The translations under genes and the position numbers were made by a program. From positions 1,674,001-1,738,000 of the forward strand of contig JAMXDE010000010.1 of the NCBI GenBank assembly GCA_026770025.1: 64,000 nt of DNA, read 5' to 3'. The notes beneath the pieces were generated by a model. The model worked only from the letters and a program-made list of their open reading frames with translations, did not search any database and was not told the DNA's origin. How positions within the stretch are numbered: position 1 is the stretch's first letter; every line of letters starts with the position of its first letter. The DNA is from Craspedostauros australis (Eukaryota; Bacillariophyta; Bacillariophyceae; Mastogloiales; Achnanthaceae). Of the stretch, positions 56,386 through 64,000 are shown piece by piece.

Positions 56386-57570
56386 ATGCCTAGATCCAGC
56401 GTTGCATCCGCTGCGTCGATCCTGCTGGTGCTGCTCCACCCGGACTTCGCGACGGCATGGTTGCAACCATTATCAGCGACGTTGCGACGAACGCCGCGTT
56501 TCATCGTGCGGAGTCTGCACGCCAAGTCGTCCGCGCTGGATGAGAACGGCGTCCCCATCCTGGGTGGCGTGGACAACTTCGAACAGTGGTTTGCATCCGC
56601 TCCAGGTGCGTCCTGCACGGACTCCATCCAGCACGAGGACTTTGATGGTCTGCGAGGACTGGAGTTCTCCGGCAGCACGATCGAGATTGACAAGTCCCTG
56701 CTCGCGGTGCCACGATCGGTCGTGCTGCAGAGCGACTTCACCAACGCCGATTGGGATGCCGATCTCGCGACGCAGCTGTGGAAGGAGTACAAGGAGGGCA
56801 AGTCCAGCACCGTATCCGGATACTGCGACCTGCTCACGCGACAGCAACCCGACAGCGCGGTGACCGAAGTGCCGCCCAGCACGGCGCCCGACGCATTGCG
56901 GCAATGGAAGGACGACGAGAAGGAGATACTGAAATCCAGCCCCGCTGGTCAACGGCTGCTCGACCTGGAGACGCAGCAGGCCGGAATGTGGAAGGCCAAG
57001 TACGACAAGCTCGATTCGCTCACCAAATCCACCATGACACGTGACCAATTCGAATGGGCCATGGAGGTGGTCCATTCGCGGGCCTTCTGCGGAGAATTCG
57101 GAATCGGGTCGTCCCCTATTCCGCCGATCGTTTCTGCAGTCATGCCGCTGCTCGTGGCGATCGCTGGATGCGTCTACTTCTTTAAATTCTTGGGTGACGA
57201 TCTGGCCGTCTATCTGGGACTGGGAGCCTTGGCCGCCATTCCAGCCATCGTCAACTTGGTCGCCAGCAGTCCGCCTGCCGCAGTATTGCTGCCGATGATC
57301 GACTCGGCGAATCACAAGGAGGATGCCGGCTCCTCTATCGATTACAATCCACTCGCGGACTCCTTCACACTGACGGCGGACAAGACATGCCTCGTGGACG
57401 AATCAGTCGGCAAGAAGCAGCTCTACATTTCGTACGGCAAAAAGAAGGACACCGAACTGATTCTCAACTACGGCTTCCTCGAGAACATTCCCACTGCCGG
57501 TCTGTCGGGTTCGAATTCCAACGCCTACCGCAAGGTGCTTGCAGAGACATTCCTCGCTCGCAATTCCTGA
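56386..57570 (+). CDS. plastid-directed SET-domain protein with internal membrane helices
   Basis: This intron-free gene codes for 394 residues. A signal peptide (about 1-22) ends at FATAWLQP, an aromatic plastid-import-like motif, and an Arg-rich stretch follows. The layout resembles Rubisco LSMT/SETD3-type SET proteins: NGVPILGGVDNFEQWFA near the start, EVVHSRAFCGEFG (228-240), then LLPMIDSANHKEDA (301-314) and QLYISYGKKKDTELILNYGF (345-364), the SAM-binding NH and catalytic Tyr region. Two hydrophobic helices (about 247-268 and 272-296) interrupt the SET core between the RAF and DSANH segments. It may methylate a lysine of a plastid protein at a membrane. The C-terminal substrate-binding domain of LSMT is absent or very short. 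Confidence 0.82.
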   Translation: MPRSSVASAASILLVLLHPDFATAWLQPLSATLRRTPRFIVRSLHAKSSALDENGVPILGGVDNFEQWFASAPGASCTDSIQHEDFDGLRGLEFSGSTIEIDKSLLAVPRSVVLQSDFTNADWDADLATQLWKEYKEGKSSTVSGYCDLLTRQQPDSAVTEVPPSTAPDALRQWKDDEKEILKSSPAGQRLLDLETQQAGMWKAKYDKLDSLTKSTMTRDQFEWAMEVVHSRAFCGEFGIGSSPIPPIVSAVMPLLVAIAGCVYFFKFLGDDLAVYLGLGALAAIPAIVNLVASSPPAAVLLPMIDSANHKEDAGSSIDYNPLADSFTLTADKTCLVDESVGKKQLYISYGKKKDTELILNYGFLENIPTAGLSGSNSNAYRKVLAETFLARNS

Positions 57571-57818
57571 TCTACGAAATAGAACGGGGCCGTTTGATCC
57601 ACACAACCCTCGCTGTCCCGCTAGAGATCGAGGGACTAGTGCATGCACTCGCAGTGGCACGGTTCGATTTAGACACTCATGCTTCGCGGATAAGTGATCG
57701 TTTATTAATTTCAATACGTTAGAGTATGGATCTTTGTGCATTGGTGCAATTGTATGTATGGTACCTATAATACGTGTGAGTAAGCTTGTATGTGCACTAG
57801 CGTGACTATTTTGCATGG
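57571..57818. other. convergent gap between SET and patatin genes
   Basis: This 248-bp region probably holds both 3' UTRs. Confidence 0.6.
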
Positions 57819-58838
57819 TCAAATGCCAAACTCCTTCCCCATGTCGAAGAACTCATGGGCGATCTCTTCGCTGAACATGGGGTCAAGAGCGTATCGGAGC
57901 AGCGACCAATCCGTGCTGGATCGAACGGTGCGATCACAAATCGGATGTGATCGGAACCCAAATCCTCCATCCATGTGTCCGTCCAGCGTCATGGAGCTTC
58001 CGGTGATGAATGGAATCCACGCTGTTTGGAGCATGCACTTCTTGAGCTCGGCGATGGTTGTTGGCCTGTTGAGGATGGTTCGAACGTCCCAGGCCTGCTT
58101 GATTGTTTGGTAGATTCGGCTTGGGACGCTCTTTCGTCTCTGCAGCAGACTTCGCCTTGACATGCCTTGTTGGTAGTGCTGCTCCTGCTGCTCCAGCGCC
58201 ATGTTCTCATCGTTGCTGGTCGATGTGATGATGATGAGGTTGGAGAGCCACTCTGGCGGATCCTGATCGTCGAGGCCCTCGAGCATCTTGTTGACGACGT
58301 GCTCCACCGTCTGTGGAATTGTGATGGATCCATCCAACCACGCAGCCTGTGCGGCGCGGGTTTCCCTGACCATCTTGTCTGCCGACCACCCTCTGAGTGT
58401 GGCGACCATGGCCAAGCACCCGGCAGAGTAGCAGACGTAGGATTTCTTGAAGAGCTCATCCCTTGGGATGGACTGGAGCTGGCCGCAAAGGTGGAAGAAT
58501 CCTGAGAAACCGCCTCCTGGGACGAAGAGGGAGTTTGGAATCACCACCCGCTGCCCTGGGGCGATGCTACCCACGACATTCGGTGCCGATAGGGAGCGTG
58601 TGAATAGCTTGGTGGGCCTTCTGGAGTTGACTCGATGCTTCTTCTCGTCCTTATCTCCCTCGCTCTCCTTGGAGCCGAGCTTGACGGAAATTGCCAGCAT
58701 GAGTGATAAGATCCTGAGCTTGTTCTTGCTCGCTGACTTCTTCAGCCGCGTAGCGGCGAGCAGCGTCATCTTGAGAGCACTGGCAGGCTTGATTGTCCCG
58801 GTGGAGGGAAGGGTAACGATCCGTTGGAAGTCCATCAT
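57819..58838 (-). CDS. patatin-like acyl hydrolase
   Basis: This intron-free gene codes for 339 residues from the ATG at 58838. After a basic N-terminal region (about 1-95) the patatin fold begins. LFVPGGGFSGFFHL carries the oxyanion-hole Gly run (108-113). CYSAGCLA carries the nucleophile Ser138 in C-x-S-x-G rather than the usual G-x-S-x-G. LDGHMDGGFG carries the catalytic Asp290 in D-G-G. The Ser/Asp dyad is therefore present. It may release fatty acids from membrane or storage lipids. An insertion of about 45 residues (205-250, Gln/Arg-rich) lies between the catalytic segments. There is no signal peptide, so a cytosolic or lipid-droplet location is likely. It is convergent with the SET gene. 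Confidence 0.82.
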   Translation of the reverse strand: MMDFQRIVTLPSTGTIKPASALKMTLLAATRLKKSASKNKLRILSLMLAISVKLGSKESEGDKDEKKHRVNSRRPTKLFTRSLSAPNVVGSIAPGQRVVIPNSLFVPGGGFSGFFHLCGQLQSIPRDELFKKSYVCYSAGCLAMVATLRGWSADKMVRETRAAQAAWLDGSITIPQTVEHVVNKMLEGLDDQDPPEWLSNLIIITSTSNDENMALEQQEQHYQQGMSRRSLLQRRKSVPSRIYQTIKQAWDVRTILNRPTTIAELKKCMLQTAWIPFITGSSMTLDGHMDGGFGFRSHPICDRTVRSSTDWSLLRYALDPMFSEEIAHEFFDMGKEFGI

Positions 58839-61800
58839 TGTGTACAAGTGGTTGGTATTATGCGCAGTTTGGTGATTAGTGATTGGTGGCTCCAAATGGT
58901 GCTATTGCTATTGTTTGCGCTGTTGGTTGTTGTTTCCGGTTCAGCCGCGCATGAAATTGTGAGCTCGGAGCGAGTACGCCAGGCGTCAGTGAGAGTGAGG
59001 AACGAGCGCATCGGACGCACTTCGCCTTCACCTCTCTGGCCGCGGCCTTTCCGTGCGAACGAATCCATCACCGTGATTTTTTCCAGTATCACAGCGTCAG
59101 CGCCGATCGCGAAGTGTCACGCAATCCCATACAGATACTTAGAGGTAGAATCGCAGACATGAACTGCCTGATTCGCTCGATCAGAGTACGACCATTGGTC
59201 TCAATTGCGCAGCATTTGTCCGTCTACAGCGTTCACACAGACACTTCCTCCGACTTTTGGGCTCCGGTCGGAGGCCACACGGCAAGTATCACTTCAAGTC
59301 TCGTGATCAGAACATGGCAGCATTTATTGGAATGGGGGTATCGCGATCCTCTTTCTCCACCTCGTGCGAATAGAGTACTGCAGACTATTTCGCGCGACCC
59401 AGTCCAGTTGCCTGGACGAACAGGGTGGTGCCGTCTTCGCTCTGGGCGCCATCAACGAGGACTCCCCAAAAGGTCAGGGCCCACAAGGGATCGTTCCTAT
59501 CATTCACGGTTCGCCGCCACAGTCGGCTGGTAGTGGGAAATTGGAAATCGGTGTTGGCATTTGTTGTATTATTCGTACCACTATGCGTTGCAATACCTGC
59601 CGGGCAAGACAGACACCAAAGACAACAGGCCGCGAGGCATTCGCTTTTGCCTCTCGCGAAGCAAGCTGTCGCTAGCCGCCGCATTTGACATATTGTTATA
59701 CTTCATACATTAAGCAAAAAGAACGTCACCGTGTCCCGGGAGTGATCCTGGGATGAAATTGCAAGGTTAGTAGATGGCGCGATCCGAACAGGTCGGTGTG
59801 ATACTCATGTTCAATCACGGTAATACACGTACGGCGCCCTCACACAATAAATCTTGACCTTGGAAGTTATTGCAGGTAGGGACTCGCTGTTCGTCTGATC
59901 GTACTGTTGGAAGAAGGCACGTGAACCAAGGGGGCACCACTCCAGGTATGTGTCCTCGCCACCCACAAAACTGTCGAAGCAAGATCTTTTGGGCGTGGGA
60001 GATGATTGTGTTTCGCCCAATCTCCGGGCGCACAGCGCTAACATGACCAGCAGCCCTCCAGGGAGAGCGAAATGGACTGCTCAGAATGCTGCGATTGCAG
60101 TGAAACGCAGAAAAGCCTCGTCCACATGGGCGAGGGGAAAGGTGACGATCTGAGTCCATGGGGTTCCATGGAGATCAGCGGTAAAGGGAACCTCTTCCTG
60201 CTCCCGTCGGGAAGGCAACAGGAGCCGGTTGGTACCCATAGCACGACGAAGGATCGATAGGAACCCATTGCCCGGGAGGCTTCACAATCGCCCACCCAGG
60301 GAATGGCAAGACCACCAATCCGAACGAAAACTATCGACCTATCTCGAGCTGTCCGTGTCGTTTCGGCACCAGCGCGTATCTTTGTCTTGGAGCTGTCTCT
60401 CTTGGATTTATTGCCAGCAATCGCTCGATGGAATACACTTTGATGGATGGGGTAAAGTGAGCTTGTTGCTTCGTCAGTTTCGCGTCCCAGCAATCCCTTT
60501 CTCCCTCTCACCACGCGCCTTTGTCAATGTGCCCATCAAACCACCAGCAACGAGCTCGGCTTCCTTGTTGGGCCGTGCCCGTTGTTGGACCAACCTCCTT
60601 GCAAGCCTCTCGCTCGTGCTCACACTGCGACTCCATTGATGACAAGAAAGGCGTCACGGACGCCTCTTTTTGCCCACAGAATTGGCGAGCGACAACACGC
60701 GTCTACGCATGGCATAATCGGTAGATATCCTCAGTCCCGGCCAGAAGCTTGCAGCACCTTAACTCATAGAGAGACAAACTGTGGGTTCCATGTTGCACAT
60801 CGAGCGGTCGACACAGACTGTTTTCTCGTATTGAGCAGATCCTCAGCGTTGTGCTTCACCTGTCCGACTATTTGTAGATAGGCGGCTTCTCTGTAGCAAT
60901 CATCGGAGTTCTCGATCTTCCTGTCTCGTCAATCTCGAAGTTTGCTGGCGCACCATTTGTAGCACGTGCAGATGAAACAGAAAAGATCCATGCACTCCTC
61001 TTGAGCGCCCGCGGTAGGCAAGAGTCCATGGGGGAAGCTTCGCGAAGTTCTGCACCTCAATACCAATAAAGCGGATGGATCCGGTTCCACCCAGAAACAT
61101 TCCAAGTCTTTGGCTCCCAGTTCCCTCTCAAGGGAGATGCGAGACACCATTCCCGGAGGCCGAAGTTCCACTCATTGGGCGCACTCTAGATTCATGCACC
61201 CACGCCTGGGGTGAATGGATGCATCAAGCCCACGAACCTATCAGACCGCCTCTTGTCTCAGGTAGCGAGAGAATGTCGGGCATGTCTGTATGAATGGATC
61301 TTGAACCTGGACAAGCGCCCTTTCGTCTGACGAACATGATCACGCTGCTTCGTTCGAGACTCGGCCTCATCCGTCGACAGTTGATGGCTGGCAAGATCCG
61401 ACCAATCGATCTGCGAACCCTCGGAAGCGGGAAATGCAGCTTGTGTGATGCGCCACCAGCTCCCGAACGAGAACGGTGTTGGCCCTTCGCATTCCATGAT
61501 GGTCAGATCACGTCAGGTGCGAAACTTGTGGCTGGTGTGGGTCCGCAAGCAGTTTGCAGAGTATCAGAATAGAAGAGAGGAGAAAAAGTTCTCTCCCGTC
61601 TTGTTCGTCAGGTGACAGAGAAACACCGCTTTTTCAATGAACAAAGACACTGCATACAATTTGTTCACTCGCGCCGACAAGGTACTCATATAGGCCCACA
61701 ACAAATCGACCAGACCAGGATCACAAGTCCCGCGTGACGTGTATTGTTGAAAGAAGCCGAGATTTGGATCCTGTTTTCGTGACGCACACAGGACCAACAC

Positions 61801-62027
61801 AACACACCAGTTCTCCTTCCTCAACGTCTGACGAAGAATGACAAGAAGAACACAAACGATGACAACGATGACAACAACGATGATGATTGTGGCAACAAGG
61901 ACGCCAGATGAATGAGTACAGCCACAATCTTGTGTTTGTACCACAGTCCAAAACCAGAACAATCTGCGAAGGCACATACAGAAAGCAAGCATTGCACACA
62001 GCGCCCCATCGCAATACAAGACGAATC
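58839..62027. other. 3.2-kb gap without a supported gene
   Basis: Minus and plus frames of up to about 160 codons occur (for example 60038-60514 minus), but none has a recognisable domain. The right 200 bases, A/C-rich with ACAACGATGACAACGATG repeats near 61850-61885, are the probable promoter and 5' UTR of the gene at 62028. A gene of unknown family cannot be excluded. Confidence 0.5.
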
Positions 62028-62759
62028 ATGAAGACCAACTGCCTCCTGCGATCCGCCGTTCTCCTTTGCGCCGCTTCGAGCGTCGCTGGACTGAGCGCCC
62101 CCGTCCCGACCATCACGGATCCGAACCACCCACTGACGGGTATGGGGATTGATACTGAGGCCGCCTTCGCGCAAAGCACCTTCCCCGTCAAGCCAGACAA
62201 TCTCATCAAGAGAGCACAGGAGGTCGTCGGAGTGAAGACCGGACTCGGAACGAGGGATGGTGGCGAATGCTTGGCTGACGACTTCGTCTTCTGTGCCGCT
62301 GTCGTCGGACCCCTCAGCAAGAAGGAGTACCTCGGTGCATTGGGATCCTTCCGACTCGAGGACAGCTTCGACATTTCGTCCAACATGTTTGGCTTCACGG
62401 TGTCGCCCGTCCAACCCAACCGCGTCTACTTCTTCTCGCACCAGGTTGCCAAGATGACAGCACCATTCTTTGGCGCCAAGCCGGAAACCGTCAAGGAAGA
62501 TCTCGTGCTGCCACCGCAATGCTTGCACTTGGATTTCAATGAGGACCTCGAAGTCACTGAAATGGGATTCTACACCGTCGATCGTCAGTACGGAAACACC
62601 GGAGGCTTGGGTGGAGCATTCGGATTCTTCTACGGTGCAGGCAAGCCACTCCCATTCCCAGAGGGAAATCCATACAAGAGATCCTTCCGATTCAAGGTCT
62701 TCAACTTCGTGGGACAGCTTGCCCAGAAATTCCAGAAGAAAGATGACGGATCCAAGTAG
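62028..62759 (+). CDS. small secreted or plastid protein, possibly NTF2-like
   Basis: This intron-free gene codes for 243 residues. A signal peptide (about 1-21) ends at SVAGLSAP, which could also be a weak plastid-import motif. The remainder is soluble. CLADDFVFCAAVVGPLSKKEYLGAL and FDISSNMFGFTVSPVQPNRVYFFSH in order, with GGECLADDF acting like the NTF2/SnoaL pocket entry, suggest an NTF2-like or SnoaL-like cone fold, but this is weak. Aromatic and Gly-rich segments follow (GGLGGAFGFFYGAGKPLPFPEGNPYKRSF). No catalytic residues could be assigned. The start at 62028 opens the signal peptide. Confidence 0.65.
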   Translation: MKTNCLLRSAVLLCAASSVAGLSAPVPTITDPNHPLTGMGIDTEAAFAQSTFPVKPDNLIKRAQEVVGVKTGLGTRDGGECLADDFVFCAAVVGPLSKKEYLGALGSFRLEDSFDISSNMFGFTVSPVQPNRVYFFSHQVAKMTAPFFGAKPETVKEDLVLPPQCLHLDFNEDLEVTEMGFYTVDRQYGNTGGLGGAFGFFYGAGKPLPFPEGNPYKRSFRFKVFNFVGQLAQKFQKKDDGSK

Positions 62760-63251
62760 AGATCGTGCCTGAGCCCAAGTAATGGGTTTGCTCGAACATA
62801 AACATGAACACGAACTTAGCTGGGCGGAGCAGAGTGGCAAAAGGCGCGGACATCGCCTCCTCGCATCTGCAGCGGAGTGAGAGGATGGGAATGTCTTGGT
62901 GCATTCGCAGCTCAAAGTCGAATACATTGGTATGTAGCAGCTTGTACGGAAACACATATGCAGCGCGATGGTACAGCACGAAGGAACGACATGTACATAT
63001 GTAATTCAACGAGCATCCAGGAGATGAATCTATTCACAAAGAAACAAGTCTCTTACTCTGTCATTATCGTGCAAGTGTGAGTGGAATACTGTTTTACAAA
63101 GACCCCAATAACAAAGTATGATACATGAATCAGCTGTACTTCGCCTTCCGCACACAGCTACTCAACACAAGCACGCCAACGATGACCAACTTCAACGCAA
63201 TATCTGAATCTGACAAAAGCTGTGCAGATGGTCTGAAACATGGCCTCCATA
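62760..63251. other. intergenic region before the right-edge gene
   Basis: This 492-bp region holds the 3' UTRs of the gene at 62028 and of the minus-strand gene at the right edge. No gene is seen. Confidence 0.55.
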
Positions 63252-64000
63252 TTACAGCGGAGGTGCGCCCTCCATGTAGGACTTGTTGGCCAACTCGTCC
63301 TCCAAATCATCCAGGCGCTCCTCCAGGTCTGTGGTGCCGTTGCTCTCGATTTCCTCCACCTCCGTTTCTGTCGAAGAATCGAATGGCATGGTTGACATCG
63401 GAGTTGGGAAAGACGGCGCACCGAACAGGTTGTCGTAGGATGTGACATCGTCTTGATGCTGCACCGGAAGGTCTTGCGGATCGATGGTCTCAGAGTCATC
63501 CAGTGATGACAGCTTTGCCTCGTTGACGTAGTTGTACGTTGGTCGAGAGGATTGCAACGGTGGGCTGATGTGCGCCACCGGTTTGATCGCTGGCATATCT
63601 CCATCATCATCTTCTTCTTCCTCCTCCACCTCCTCCTCATACTCATATTCATACTCGTTGTCTCCGTACTGCGGTGGTGGCGGCGGAAGCGGTTGGTCCT
63701 GTAGCTCGTCGTCTGACTCCACGCTCTCCGGAAAGCTCTGGATTCCGCCTTGATCGCGGCTCAGCGTGGCGGCGTTTGGACTTCTGTTGTTCTCGTTTCC
63801 GTTGCTTCTGCCATTGTCGTCGTCGTTCCTGGTACTGCCGTTCCGACTATTGACTCCACGTCTTCGATTGTTCCTTCGTTGCTCGGTCATCCTACTGGCT
63901 GGTGATAGCTGTGGTGCTGGTCTTGGTGGCGGATCTGGCGAAACCTGCTGTTGTGGCTGCGCCGCCGGATCTGGTGATGGCTGTGGTAAAGGTTGCGGTG
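63252..64000 (-). CDS. C-terminal part of an acidic, proline-rich protein, cut by the window edge
   Basis: The minus-strand frame is open from the right edge to a TAA at 63252-63254. The edge part is Pro/Gln-rich (PQPLPQPSPDPAAQ type). A basic, Asn-rich stretch follows (RRNNRRRG), then a poly-Pro run (PPPPPP), a Tyr/Glu and acidic Glu/Asp tract, and a coiled-coil-like end (DLEERLDDLEDELANKS). It looks intrinsically disordered. The ATG at 63890 is internal, because the frame continues past it. Nothing identifies its family. Confidence 0.55.
   Translation of the reverse strand, partial: PQPLPQPSPDPAAQPQQQVSPDPPPRPAPQLSPASRMTEQRRNNRRRGVNSRNGSTRNDDDNGRSNGNENNRSPNAATLSRDQGGIQSFPESVESDDELQDQPLPPPPPQYGDNEYEYEYEEEVEEEEEDDDGDMPAIKPVAHISPPLQSSRPTYNYVNEAKLSSLDDSETIDPQDLPVQHQDDVTSYDNLFGAPSFPTPMSTMPFDSSTETEVEEIESNGTTDLEERLDDLEDELANKSYMEGAPPL

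Noticed and set aside
61564-62019. Apparent membrane protein frame on the minus strand
   Set aside because: The hydrophobic run (IIIVVVIVVIV) comes from an ACAACGATG repeat in the promoter of the plus-strand gene.
1-64000. CRISPR arrays, bacterial operons, phage genes
   Set aside because: No regularly spaced repeats are present, and introns and secondary-plastid targeting motifs show eukaryotic nuclear DNA.

Overview
The window is nuclear DNA of a eukaryotic microalga, most likely a diatom. The genes are interrupted by GT-AG spliceosomal introns and lie in no operons. Several predicted proteins start with a signal peptide followed by a short motif with an aromatic residue (AAAFLAP, ADAFAPS, EAWVSP, TAWLQP), the kind used for import into diatom-type secondary red plastids. 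Several proteins also match families I recall mainly from diatom gene models. No search could be run, so assignments rest on motifs read from the translations and exon joins worked out by hand.

Region by region: 1-8.6 kb is a decayed non-LTR (LINE-type) retrotransposon with a degenerate ORF1 and an ORF2 coding for endonuclease, reverse transcriptase, RNase H and a terminal zinc finger. It is bounded by an 18-bp near-identical direct repeat. 9.9-13.4 kb carries a three-exon P-type cation ATPase on the minus strand. 13.4-19.6 kb has no recognisable gene but holds a cluster of TGACGT(CA) sites. 19.6-24.7 kb holds a divergent pair of amino-acid permease (AAAP) paralogues; a third copy sits at 41.3-43.0 kb. 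24.7-31.5 kb and 34.4-38.0 kb are gene-poor and contain dispersed short motifs and simple repeats. Between them, 31.5-34.4 kb carries a three-exon gene joining a Sec14/CRAL-TRIO-like region to a Cys/His domain seen in many diatom proteins.

38-58.8 kb is compact. In order it holds a plastid rhodanese (+), a four-ShK-domain secreted protein (+), the third AAAP permease (-), an EF-hand membrane protein (+), a 2H-phosphoesterase-like protein lacking both catalytic HxT motifs (+), a tandem CREG-domain protein (-), a secreted single-pass membrane protein (+), a large GRAM-like protein (-), a plastid SET-domain protein with membrane helices inserted in the SET region (+) and a patatin-like lipase (-). 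After a 3.2-kb gap come a small secreted or plastid protein (+) and, at the right edge, the C-terminal part of an acidic, proline-rich protein (-).

The plastid-directed permeases, rhodanese and SET protein suggest exchange of amino acids and housekeeping across plastid membranes, but gene order here implies no shared pathway. I found no single operon-like novel system. The most notable items are the permease paralogues with shifted introns, the apparent 2H pseudoenzyme, the SET domain with inserted membrane helices, the Sec14-like/Cys-His fusion, and two kinds of dispersed short non-coding repeats.
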